Below the pieces are notes generated by a model. It was not told the origin of the DNA. It ran no database searches and saw only the letters and a list, made by a program, of their open reading frames with translations. The position numbers and the translations under genes were made by a program. From contig NKIN01000003.1 in assembly GCA_002255905.1 (NCBI GenBank), positions 285,925 through 349,924 of the forward strand: DNA of 64,000 nt. The letters run 5' to 3'. Source of the stretch: Burkholderiales bacterium PBB1 (GTDB lineage Bacteria > Pseudomonadota > Gammaproteobacteria > Burkholderiales > Burkholderiaceae_C). Shown piece by piece: positions 51,388 to 59,797 of the stretch. Numbering within the stretch: the first letter of the stretch is position 1; the number at the start of each line of letters is the position of its first letter.

Positions 51388-52383
51388 ATGATTTCGAGTC
51401 TTGACGGGCGCGGCCACCACCGCGAAAGCCGATTCGGTGGCCGCATCACCTTGATCGCGTTGGCCTCCGCCCTGGTTCTGCTGTCGGCTTGCGGCGAGAA
51501 GAAAGAAAAAGCCGCGTCGCAGACCGCTGCCAAGGTCAACAAGGAAGAGATCACCGTTCACCAGATCAATTTCGTGCTGCAGCAGCAGCGCGGCCTGAAG
51601 CCCGAGCAGGCCGAAGCAGCCGGCAAGCAGATCCTGGAGCGCCTGATCGACCAGGAGCTGGCCGTGCAAAAGGCCGAAGAGCTGAAGCTCGATCGCGATC
51701 CGCGCGTGGTTCAGCAGATGGAGGCCGCACGGCGCGAAATCATCGCGCGGGCTTACGTCGAGAAGACTGGCGAGGCCGCATCCAAGCCCACCGACGCCGA
51801 GATCAAGGCCTACTACGACGCCAAGCCAGCGCTGTTCTCGGCACGCCGCATCTACAGCCTGCAAGAGATCGGCATCGAGGCCAAGCCCGAGCAAATCGCG
51901 ACGCTGCGCGAGCAGCTGGGCGCTGCCAAAAGCATCAACGATTTCGTCGAATTCCTGAAGGCCAACGGCTACCGTTTCTCGGGCAACCAGGCGGTGCGTC
52001 CGGCCGAGCAGCTGCCGCTGAATCTGCTCGACACCTTCGCCAAGCTCAGCGACGGCCAAGCCGTGCTGCTGCCATCGCCCGCTGGCGCGCAGGTGGTGCT
52101 GTTGGTGGGTTCTCGGTCCGAGCCGGTCGATGAAGCGCGCGCCAAGCCGGCCATCGAGCAGTTCTTGTTGAATGACGCCAAGCGCAAGCTCGTCGAATCC
52201 GACATCAAGGCCTTGCGCGCAGCCGCCAAGATCGAATACGAGGGCAAGTTCGCCCCGGCGCCAGCGGACGCAGCCTCTGCGGCGCCTGTCGTGGCCCCCG
52301 CCCCAATCTCTGCGCCGCCCTCTGCGGCTTCCGAGGCTGGTCTGAGCGCCACTGACATCAGCAAAGGGATGGGCTTCAAGTGA
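51388..52383 (+). CDS. epsD: EpsD-family peptidyl-prolyl isomerase lipoprotein
   Basis: A 331-residue SurA/PpiC-like parvulin associated with exopolysaccharide loci. The N-terminal signal ends in the lipobox LLSAC-G, so it should be a lipoprotein. A SurA-type N-domain (VNKEEITVHQINFVLQQQRG, QILERLIDQELAVQKAEELK) is followed by a degenerate PPIase region and an Ala/Pro-rich tail. It first appears in the eps locus and probably helps fold or stabilise the exporter. I chose the ATG at 51388 with GGAG upstream. Confidence 0.88.
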   Translation: MISSLDGRGHHRESRFGGRITLIALASALVLLSACGEKKEKAASQTAAKVNKEEITVHQINFVLQQQRGLKPEQAEAAGKQILERLIDQELAVQKAEELKLDRDPRVVQQMEAARREIIARAYVEKTGEAASKPTDAEIKAYYDAKPALFSARRIYSLQEIGIEAKPEQIATLREQLGAAKSINDFVEFLKANGYRFSGNQAVRPAEQLPLNLLDTFAKLSDGQAVLLPSPAGAQVVLLVGSRSEPVDEARAKPAIEQFLLNDAKRKLVESDIKALRAAAKIEYEGKFAPAPADAASAAPVVAPAPISAPPSAASEAGLSATDISKGMGFK

Positions 52384-53219
52384 TGAAACACACCTTTCAA
52401 TCGGCGCTGCTGACAGCGACCGTCGCCCTTTGTTCAATATCGCCGGTGGTTCAGGCGCAGACTGAATCGAAGGTCGCCTCGGCGCCGGTGATAAACGAGT
52501 ACAAGCTCGGTTCTGGTGATGTGATTCGCATCAGCGTCTACCAGAACCTCGATCTGACGCTGGAAACGCGCGTCACCGAAGCGGGGCTCGTCACCTTTCC
52601 GCTGCTGGGCACCATCCGACTCGGCGGTCTCGGCGTCACCGCCGCCGAAAAGCTGATCTCCGACGGCCTGCGCAATGGCAATTTCGTCAAGCAGCCACAG
52701 GTCACCATCGTCGTGCTGCAGGTGCGCGGCAATCAGGCCAGTGTGCTGGGCCAGGTCAACCGTCCCGGCCGCTTCCCGATCGAGGTGGCCGACATGCGCC
52801 TGACCGATCTGTTGGCCACAGCCGGCGGTACTTCACCGATTGGCTCCGATCGGGTGGTGCTGTCCGGTACGCGGAACGGTGCACCCTACCGAATGGAAGT
52901 CGATCTGCCGACACTGTTCGGTCCCGGTGGACGCGACAAGGATGTCGTTATCCAAAACGGCGATACCCTGTGGGTCGATCGGCAACCACTGATCTTTATC
53001 TACGGTGAAGTGCAGCGCCCCGGCGCCACCCGACTGGAGCGCGGTATGACGGTGATGCAGGCCCTCGCCACGGGGGGTGGTCTGAACCTGCGTGGTACCG
53101 AACGAGGTATTCGCGTGCACCGCAAGGGCGCCGATGGCAAGGTACAGGTCTTGCAGCCGAAGATGGACGACACCTTGCTCGAGGGCGATGTGGTCTTCGT
53201 CCAAGAGAGCCTGTTCTGA
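52383..53219 (+). CDS. epsE: EpsE-type polysaccharide export protein (Wza-like)
   Basis: A 278-residue outer-membrane/periplasmic exporter. A signal peptide (about 1-25, ending VVQAQ) is followed by the polysaccharide-export domain (YKLGSGDVIRISVYQNLDLT) and two SLBB-type segments (VRGNQASVLGQVNRPGRFPI; IYGEVQRPGATRLERGMTVM). Unlike E. coli Wza it has no lipobox Cys. Either GTG 52380 or ATG 52383 could start it; the ATG overlaps the epsD stop. Confidence 0.9.
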   Translation: MKHTFQSALLTATVALCSISPVVQAQTESKVASAPVINEYKLGSGDVIRISVYQNLDLTLETRVTEAGLVTFPLLGTIRLGGLGVTAAEKLISDGLRNGNFVKQPQVTIVVLQVRGNQASVLGQVNRPGRFPIEVADMRLTDLLATAGGTSPIGSDRVVLSGTRNGAPYRMEVDLPTLFGPGGRDKDVVIQNGDTLWVDRQPLIFIYGEVQRPGATRLERGMTVMQALATGGGLNLRGTERGIRVHRKGADGKVQVLQPKMDDTLLEGDVVFVQESLF

Positions 53220-53231
53220 TCGGAGTAGCCG

Positions 53232-54662
53232 GTGACCCTCACAAATTTCATCGCCATTGTTCGGGCGCGTCTGTGGATACTCCTGTTGGTCACCGGGGTC
53301 ACCGTTGTCACCGCCGTCGTCATCAGTTTTCTGCTGCCTAAAAAGTACGTGGCAGTGGCGTCGGTCGTCCTCGATGCGAAGCCAGACCCCGTGTCGGCGC
53401 TGATCTATCCAGGGATGGCTTCGCCGGCATTCATCGCGACGCAGGTCGACGTGCTTGGCAGTGACCGCGTCGCGCTGCGAGTGGTGCGTGACCTGAAGCT
53501 CACCGAAAGCCCCGAGATCCGTCAGCAATGGCAGGACGCCACCGACGGCCAGGGCACTGTCGAGCAATGGCTGATCGAAACTCTCAAAAAGAGCGTCGAC
53601 ATTCAGCCGTCCAAGGAAAGCAATGTCATTTCGGTGGCCTACAAGGCCCCTGATCCCCGCTTCGCAGCGGCCCTGGCCAATGCCTATGTGCAGGCTTACA
53701 TCGCCACTTCGCTGGAGTTGCAGGTGGGCCCGGCCAAGCAATACAACACCTTCTTCGATGATCGCGCCAAAGCCGCTCGTGCGGCACTGGAAGCTGCGCA
53801 AACCAAACTGTCCAACTTTCAGCGTCAGAACGGCATCCTGGTCGATGACGAGCGCCTGGACGTCGAAACCGCACGCATGAACGAGTTGTCCTCGCAACTG
53901 GTGGCGTTGCAGGGCTTGAGTGCGGAATCGAGCAGCCGACAGGCGCAAGCCGGTGGGGCGTCAGCCGACCGCCTGCAAGAGGTGCTGATGAACCCGGTCA
54001 TCGGGCAGCTCAAAGCTGATCTTGCCCGGTCCGAAGCGCGCCTTCAAGAACTCAGCACCCGATATGGCGACAGCCATCCGCAGGTGGTGGAGGCCCGCGC
54101 CAATATCGCTGAACTCCGCGCACGGGTTGATGCCGAAACCCGCCGTGTCACCGGAGGCACCGTTGTCACCAACACCATCAATCGCCAGCGTGTGGCTGAC
54201 ACGCGGGCCGCCCTGGAGGCGCAGCGGATCAAGGTGTTGCGCATGAAGGCCATGCGCAATGAAGGCTCGGTCTTGCAACGTGATGTCGACAGTGCTCAGC
54301 GCGCGTTCGAGGGCGTGTCCGCACGCCTGACGCAAAGCGGACTGGAGAGCCAGACCACGCAGAGCAATGTGAATGTGTTGAGCCCCGCCATGGCGCCCAT
54401 CAAGCCATCGTCCCCGAACATCCTCCTGAACACAGCGCTGTCCATCGTCGTTGGCCTGATCTTTGGCACGGGCCTGGTGTTGTTGCTTGAATTGCGTGAC
54501 CGCCGTGTGCGCGGCATTCAGGACGTCATCGAGGCACTGAAGCTGCCCATCCTGGGCGTGATGCCCAAGCCAGGCACGCGTCGCGGCGGGCCGCAGCGCC
54601 TGCTCGGCATGGAGCAGCGTGTGCTCGGCCACAGTGTGGCGCCGGGCAAGGGAGCCGCATGA
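53232..54662 (+). CDS. epsF: EpsF-type chain length determinant protein
   Basis: A 476-residue Wzz-like polysaccharide co-polymerase. An N-terminal membrane helix (about 13-34, LWILLLVTGVTVVTAVVISF) precedes a long periplasmic coiled coil (about 170-380; EAAQTKLSNFQRQNG), and a second helix (about 410-430). It controls polymer length with the EpsG kinase. It starts at a GTG and overlaps epsG by 4 bp. Confidence 0.9.
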   Translation: MTLTNFIAIVRARLWILLLVTGVTVVTAVVISFLLPKKYVAVASVVLDAKPDPVSALIYPGMASPAFIATQVDVLGSDRVALRVVRDLKLTESPEIRQQWQDATDGQGTVEQWLIETLKKSVDIQPSKESNVISVAYKAPDPRFAAALANAYVQAYIATSLELQVGPAKQYNTFFDDRAKAARAALEAAQTKLSNFQRQNGILVDDERLDVETARMNELSSQLVALQGLSAESSSRQAQAGGASADRLQEVLMNPVIGQLKADLARSEARLQELSTRYGDSHPQVVEARANIAELRARVDAETRRVTGGTVVTNTINRQRVADTRAALEAQRIKVLRMKAMRNEGSVLQRDVDSAQRAFEGVSARLTQSGLESQTTQSNVNVLSPAMAPIKPSSPNILLNTALSIVVGLIFGTGLVLLLELRDRRVRGIQDVIEALKLPILGVMPKPGTRRGGPQRLLGMEQRVLGHSVAPGKGAA

Positions 54663-55573
54663 TGGCCAAGTTTCGAAGCTCCAGCGTCGTCGAGCCTATC
54701 CACTCGGCCGAGTCCATCGAGGAAAACGAGCCGGAAGGCGGGGTGCTCGACCGATCCATCGGCTCCATCATCAGTGAACTGCGTGACCTGTCCACCGATC
54801 AGGTCGAGCAGATCCTGGCCTACCAGCAACAGCATGGTGTGCGATTCGGCGAGGCCGCTGTGGCGCTCGGTCTGGTCAGCAACGACGACGTGTTGCAAGC
54901 GCTGTCGCAGCAGTTTCATTACCCGTACGCGCCCAAGCGTGCCGACAACCAGGAACTGGTCGTTCTCACCCAGCCGTTCTCGGTGCAGGCCGAGGCGTTT
55001 CGGGCCATCCGCAGCCAGATCACCATGCGGCTCAATCACGAGGGCGAACAGCGCAAGGCCCTGGCCATCATCAGCCCCGACACGATGGACGGCAAGAGCT
55101 TCTTCGCCGCCAATCTGGCAGTGGCCTTGGCTCAGCTTGGCAGCCGCACACTGCTGGTCGATGCCGACATGCGCGGCCCGCGCCAGCACCAGATCTTCGA
55201 AGTGCCCAACAAGACCGGCTTGTCGTCCGTGCTGTCCGGCCGAACGTCAACGCAAGTGATCCAGCAGGTCGAAGGGGTGCCTGGGCTGTTCGTGATGCCG
55301 GTGGGTGTCACCCCGCCAAACCCCCTTGAACTCGTGGAACGCCCGGCCTTCGGCCTGCTGATGCGAGAGCTGTTGAACAAGTTCGACTACGTGCTGGTCG
55401 ACACGCCCGCGGCACAGTACGGTGCCGATGCCAGCGTCATCGCGGCCCGCTGCGGCGCGGCGCTGGTGCTGGCCCGCAACAACGAATCGCGCGTGGCCGA
55501 TTTGGTGGACTTGGTCGGCTCGTTCGAGAACTGCCCTGTGCGCATCACGGGCGTGGTGATGAACGAGTTCTGA
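54659..55573 (+). CDS. epsG: EpsG-type BY-kinase/P-loop ATPase with MshEN-like N-domain
   Basis: A 304-residue partner of EpsF. The C-terminal part is a MinD/ParA-like P-loop domain: the Walker A variant is PDTMDGKSFFAANLAVALAQ, A' is LLVDADMRGPR and Walker B-like VLVDTPAAQY. The N-terminal part (about 25-85) carries two MshEN-like segments, of which RFGEAAVALGLVSNDDVLQA is the better. The C-terminus ends VVMNEF with no tyrosine cluster, which classic BY-kinases use for autophosphorylation. It could be a kinase or just an ATPase. Confidence 0.85.
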   Translation: MMAKFRSSSVVEPIHSAESIEENEPEGGVLDRSIGSIISELRDLSTDQVEQILAYQQQHGVRFGEAAVALGLVSNDDVLQALSQQFHYPYAPKRADNQELVVLTQPFSVQAEAFRAIRSQITMRLNHEGEQRKALAIISPDTMDGKSFFAANLAVALAQLGSRTLLVDADMRGPRQHQIFEVPNKTGLSSVLSGRTSTQVIQQVEGVPGLFVMPVGVTPPNPLELVERPAFGLLMRELLNKFDYVLVDTPAAQYGADASVIAARCGAALVLARNNESRVADLVDLVGSFENCPVRITGVVMNEF

Positions 55574-55622
55574 CACCGCGTTGCGCGGCCGGACCCATGC
55601 CTTCGAGCAAGACACACACACG

Positions 55623-56528
55623 ATGCCCGAACTGACAGAGCCCTCCGCACCGTACGCACCGCGAGTACCGCCGCTGCGTGACCTGGCCCCTTGGCTCATT
55701 CTGTTCGCCGGGCTCGCTGCGCTTTACGTCCCCACCATCATTGATTTCGTGCAGGGCCCGTGGCGCGGCGACCGTAACTCGCACGGCCCCATCGTGCTCG
55801 CCCTGTCGGCCTGGTTCTTCTATTTCCAGGCCAAACGCATCCAGGAGCAGCAGCTCAACTTGCCACGCATCCCGGCGCCGCTGTCAGGCAGTGTGATGGT
55901 GGCGATCGGCTTGGCGTTGTACGTGCTGGGCCGCTCCCAGGCACTGCCCATGTTCGAGCTGGGCTCGCTGATCCCGTTGCTGATCGGGGTGGTGTTGCTC
56001 TTCTTCGGCCGGCAGATTGCGGCTCGCTTCTGGTTTGCGTTTTTCCTGTTGTTCTTTGCCGTGCCGATGCCTGCATCGGTCGTCGATGTGCTGACGCAGC
56101 CGATGAAGATCGGTGTGTCGATATCAACCGTCGAACTGCTGCACGCATTCGGTTACCCAGTCGCGCGCTCAGGGGTGATCATCAGCATCGGCAGCTACCA
56201 GTTGCTGGTGGCCGATGCCTGCGCCGGGCTGAACTCGCTCTTCACGCTGGAGGCACTCGGCTTGCTGTACATGAACGTGATGCGCCACGAATCGGTGTTT
56301 CGCAACATCACGCTTGCCATCCTGATCGTGCCGATCTCGTTTTCGGCCAACGTGACCCGCGTGATCATCCTGTCGCTGCTCACCTACTACTTCGGTGACG
56401 AGGCCGGCCAGGGTTTCCTGCACGAGTTCTCGGGCATGGTGCTCTTCTTGACCGCGCTGTTCCTGATCTTTGCTGCCGATGGTGCGTTGCGTGCCCTGGC
56501 ACGCCGGTTTGAGCGCCCCAGCGCCTGA
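55623..56528 (+). CDS. xrtB: Exosortase B
   Basis: A 301-residue integral membrane transpeptidase-like enzyme that processes PEP-CTERM proteins. About eight hydrophobic segments; the catalytic residues are C200 (VADACAGLNSL), R246 (NVTRVII) and H267 (FLHEFSGM). The N-terminal block GPWRGDRNSHGPIVLALSAW is typical of exosortases. XrtB is the variant found in betaproteobacterial EPS loci. I chose the ATG at 55623 (MPELTEPS). Confidence 0.93.
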   Translation: MPELTEPSAPYAPRVPPLRDLAPWLILFAGLAALYVPTIIDFVQGPWRGDRNSHGPIVLALSAWFFYFQAKRIQEQQLNLPRIPAPLSGSVMVAIGLALYVLGRSQALPMFELGSLIPLLIGVVLLFFGRQIAARFWFAFFLLFFAVPMPASVVDVLTQPMKIGVSISTVELLHAFGYPVARSGVIISIGSYQLLVADACAGLNSLFTLEALGLLYMNVMRHESVFRNITLAILIVPISFSANVTRVIILSLLTYYFGDEAGQGFLHEFSGMVLFLTALFLIFAADGALRALARRFERPSA

Positions 56529-56557
56529 GCGCTGCCCCCGAGTCTGTTCGAGCCCCC

Positions 56558-57268
56558 ATGCTGAAGATCACCCGTTTGTCGCTGCGTACCTGCGCCTTTG
56601 TGGCGTTGGCCATGGTGGCCGCTGTGGCCCTGGCCATGGTGGCCACGCCGCGCTTTGCGGCCACCAAGGCGGCGCCCAGCCTCGACGCCACCGTACCCAA
56701 GGTCTTTGGCGATTGGCGGGCCGTGGAGGGCAACTCCATCCAGGTGTCGGTATCGCAAGGCGTGGAAACCTCGTTCGAGCAACCGTACGACCAGACGGTG
56801 CTGCGCACCTACGTCAACAGCCGTGGCGACCAGATCATGCTGGCACTGGCCTGGGGCGAACGCCAGCGTCAGGACGTGAAGGTGCATCGACCCGAGGTGT
56901 GTTACCCGGCGCAGGGCTATGTGGTCAGGAGCCTGCACCACGAAACGCCGATCGCTGTGGCTGGCCGCACGGAGCCGGTGCCCACCATGGGCATGCTGGC
57001 AGGCCGCGGTGGCAAGGGCGGCGAACTTGAAGCCGTGCGCTACTGGATACGCATCGGCACCAACTACACCGGTGACGGCCTCAGGGCGCGCTGGTACATC
57101 CTGCAGGAAGGCCTGAACGGCCGCGTGGTCGATGGCGTGCTGGTGCGCGCCTCGCAGCGCATACGCAGCGAGGAAGAAGCTACCCGCGCCAACGCGCTGA
57201 TGGCTCAGTTCTTGAGCGAGTTGACCCAGGCGGTGCCACCTGCCACGCTGGCAATGCTGGTTCGTTGA
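56558..57268 (+). CDS. epsI: Exosortase-associated protein EpsI, B-type
   Basis: A 236-residue protein with an N-terminal membrane anchor (about 8-32) and an EpsI domain (VPKVFGDWRAVEGNSIQVSV, VKVHRPEVCYPAQGYVV, RYWIRIGTNYTGDGLRARWY). It is nearly always encoded next to exosortase, sometimes fused to it, and is thought to act with it in EPS export. Its stop overlaps a possible TTG start of the next gene. Confidence 0.93.
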   Translation: MLKITRLSLRTCAFVALAMVAAVALAMVATPRFAATKAAPSLDATVPKVFGDWRAVEGNSIQVSVSQGVETSFEQPYDQTVLRTYVNSRGDQIMLALAWGERQRQDVKVHRPEVCYPAQGYVVRSLHHETPIAVAGRTEPVPTMGMLAGRGGKGGELEAVRYWIRIGTNYTGDGLRARWYILQEGLNGRVVDGVLVRASQRIRSEEEATRANALMAQFLSELTQAVPPATLAMLVR

Positions 57269-57273
57269 CCATC

Positions 57274-58761
57274 ATGGCGCTGGCCAAGGCTTTCAAGTTC
57301 GGCGGCGCTGGCGTTACTGGCCGAACCGGCACCCTGCGATCCATCAGCCTTGTGATGGCGTTCATGGCCGCGGCATTTGTGCTCGGCGTGATGTGCGTTT
57401 TCATTGGCGACGCGACAGCGGTGAAACCGGCGTTCTTTATCGGGCTTCCGCTGGCGTTGCTCATCGGTTTCGCCTTCATCATCAGCCCAAAGACGTTGGT
57501 GCTGGCCATTCTCCTGACACGGGCTGGACTCGACCCGGTTTTCAGCGAAGCCAAGTTCGCGGCCATTGGTGGCCTGGGTGGACTGGTGAACCTGGCGATC
57601 ATCCTGCTTGCGGCCTTGCTCATCGCCAGCGACCCAAAGCGAGTCCCGCGTGCCGCCTGGATGGTCTGGTTGCCATTCATGACCATTCAACTGATCGGCC
57701 TCGGCTACTCGCCCGATCTGCTACCGAACGTTCGTCTGTTCCTGGGCCAATCGGCGACCATGGCCGTGTTCCTGTTGGCGTTCTATCTGGTCGACGATTG
57801 GGACTCCATGCGCCGCATGCTGAAGCTCATCGTCATCTCGTCGTTCCCGGTCGCGGTGTACACGCTGGTGTGTATCGCCTTGGGAAAGACCTCGGGCAAT
57901 CTGGATGATGTTTCGGCCGCGTCAAGTCGCTACGCTGGCCCGTTCTCGCACCCTAACTTGCTCGCGTTCTACGTCGTCCTGGTAATGGGCATCCTGTTGT
58001 ATCTGTGGCGGCGCAAAGGATCGACTGCGGGATGGTTGTCTCGCGCCGGCATCATGGTCTACATGCTGGTGCTGCTGGTGATGTTGTTCGCCACAAAGAC
58101 GCGCAGCGCATGGGTCTCGGCAGCGGCGCTTTTCTTCCTGTACGGGCTATTCGTCGAGCGCCGTTTCCTCGTCTATCTGGCGCTGGTCGGATTCGCAGCA
58201 ATGCTGGTGCCAGATGTGCGTGACCGCGTGCTGGCGTTAAACCAGGGCAACGAAGTAGTGCAGTACGCCCGACTCAATTCGTTTGCCTGGCGCAAGGTGC
58301 TCTGGGCTGATGCTTTGAATTGGATGGGTGCCAAGCAGTATCTGTTCGGCTATGGTGCGGGCGGGTTCTTCTTTAACTCGCCGCACTTCTTCTCGCTGTC
58401 TGGCGGGCACCGCGTCGGCGCGCATAGTGTGCCTGTCCAGTTGCTCTTTGAAGTCGGCGTGATCGGTGTTTCCACTTATCTCCTGATGTTCTGGCGCACC
58501 ATGCGCTTTGCCTTGCGTATCCACATGGCCGACCGGACCTTGGCGGTCGTGGCCAGCGCAATCGTCATCAGCTACCTGCTGATTTCGTTCTCCGACAACA
58601 TGCTGGCCTACTTGGTCTTCAATTGGTACTTCTGGTTCGCTGTTGGTGCTGTTTGCAGCGTTGCCATCAGGTCGACCGTCGCCGTGTCGCCAGCCGCCAC
58701 TGCTGTCACAGCCAGCCCCCCGCGATTCACCGCAAGACGGACCTACGGCCAGCTGCGCTGA
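57274..58761 (+). CDS. O-antigen ligase/polymerase-family membrane protein
   Basis: A 495-residue protein with about 10-12 hydrophobic segments. A large periplasmic loop (about 320-390; LFGYGAGGFFFNSPHFF and GGHRVGAHSVPVQLLFEVG) carries the Wzy_C-like conserved Arg/His region, and AMKTRS-type segment ATKTRSAWVSA precedes it. It is likely the EPS polymerase or ligase. An alternative TTG start at 57265 overlaps the epsI stop; I chose the ATG at 57274. It ends inside the acyltransferase start (TGATG). Confidence 0.85.
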   Translation: MALAKAFKFGGAGVTGRTGTLRSISLVMAFMAAAFVLGVMCVFIGDATAVKPAFFIGLPLALLIGFAFIISPKTLVLAILLTRAGLDPVFSEAKFAAIGGLGGLVNLAIILLAALLIASDPKRVPRAAWMVWLPFMTIQLIGLGYSPDLLPNVRLFLGQSATMAVFLLAFYLVDDWDSMRRMLKLIVISSFPVAVYTLVCIALGKTSGNLDDVSAASSRYAGPFSHPNLLAFYVVLVMGILLYLWRRKGSTAGWLSRAGIMVYMLVLLVMLFATKTRSAWVSAAALFFLYGLFVERRFLVYLALVGFAAMLVPDVRDRVLALNQGNEVVQYARLNSFAWRKVLWADALNWMGAKQYLFGYGAGGFFFNSPHFFSLSGGHRVGAHSVPVQLLFEVGVIGVSTYLLMFWRTMRFALRIHMADRTLAVVASAIVISYLLISFSDNMLAYLVFNWYFWFAVGAVCSVAIRSTVAVSPAATAVTASPPRFTARRTYGQLR

Positions 58762-59786
58762 TGCCAGACCGTACGGATTCGCCCGTGCCGCCCTCCCGTC
58801 GTAAGCCGGTGCTCGACGGTGTGCGAGCGTGCAGCATCGTCCTCGTGCTGATGGCCCACCTGCTGCCATTGAATGATTTACTCGCGGGGTCCAATTACGC
58901 GGTCGGCGAGTTCGGCATGGCGCTGTTCTTCGTGCTGTCTGGCTACCTGATTGGTGGACAGTTGCTTCGGCGTGTCAGCCCACGGGTTTTCGTTGCCCAC
59001 CGGTTGGCGCGTGTGTTGCCTTTGGCTTGGACGGTCGCATTGATAGTGGGTCTGGTCTGGGCGATCGACCCTCCCCGCCTGATAGCGCACCTGCTGTTCT
59101 ACGCCAACCTACCGCCGAAGCAACTGACTCATCCGCTCGATCATTACTGGAGCCTTTGCGTCGAGTTGCAGTTCTACGCCATCGCGGCGCTGCTGCTGTG
59201 CCTGCAGCCAAGATGGACATGGTTCGTCGTCCCCGCCCTGCTACTGGCTGACACGACTTACCGTGTCAGCCAGGGCGCGATGGGTGGCAGCGTCACTTGG
59301 GTTCGGGGCGACGACATCCTGGCCGGTGCGGTACTGATATTGCTGTTGAAGGGCCCGGCCCGCGAGCGAGTGTGCAGATTCTTGGCGGCACGGCTGTGGC
59401 CGTGGCTGATGCCGCCATTGCTTTATGTAGCGTGTGTGTTGCCCGAGGGTGGCAATCATTTGAACTACTTTCGCTCCTACTTCGCTGCGATTTGGGTCGG
59501 GTCTCTGTTGTGCCAACCTTCATCGAGACTGTCGTGTTGGTTGTCCCATGCCCGCTGGGCATGGCTGGCCGCAGTGTCATACGCCGTCTACATCTTGCAC
59601 GTGCCGCTGGCTGCAACTTGGTTAGGGAGCGGTGACCTGCTGGAAAAGTACGCGAAGCGCCCGCTGCTGCTGGTGGTGGTGTTCGCGCTTGCGCACCTGT
59701 CAACTTTCTACTTCGAGCGCCGCTTCACGCGCTGGGCGCGTGCCTATGGCGAACGTCAGGCGCGCAGGATTCAGCCACTTCACTGA
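58761..59786 (+). CDS. Acyltransferase 3 family membrane protein
   Basis: A 341-residue OafA/ExoZ-type O-acyltransferase with about ten membrane segments. The family start is PVLDGVRACSIVLVLMAHLL with the catalytic-type His, followed by FGMALFFVLSGYLIGGQLLR and YWSLCVELQFYAIAALLL. It probably acetylates sugars of the polysaccharide. It starts at the ATG overlapping the upstream TGA. A second member of this family begins at the right edge of the window. Confidence 0.88.
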   Translation: MPDRTDSPVPPSRRKPVLDGVRACSIVLVLMAHLLPLNDLLAGSNYAVGEFGMALFFVLSGYLIGGQLLRRVSPRVFVAHRLARVLPLAWTVALIVGLVWAIDPPRLIAHLLFYANLPPKQLTHPLDHYWSLCVELQFYAIAALLLCLQPRWTWFVVPALLLADTTYRVSQGAMGGSVTWVRGDDILAGAVLILLLKGPARERVCRFLAARLWPWLMPPLLYVACVLPEGGNHLNYFRSYFAAIWVGSLLCQPSSRLSCWLSHARWAWLAAVSYAVYILHVPLAATWLGSGDLLEKYAKRPLLLVVVFALAHLSTFYFERRFTRWARAYGERQARRIQPLH

Positions 59787-59797
59787 CGGATCTGATC

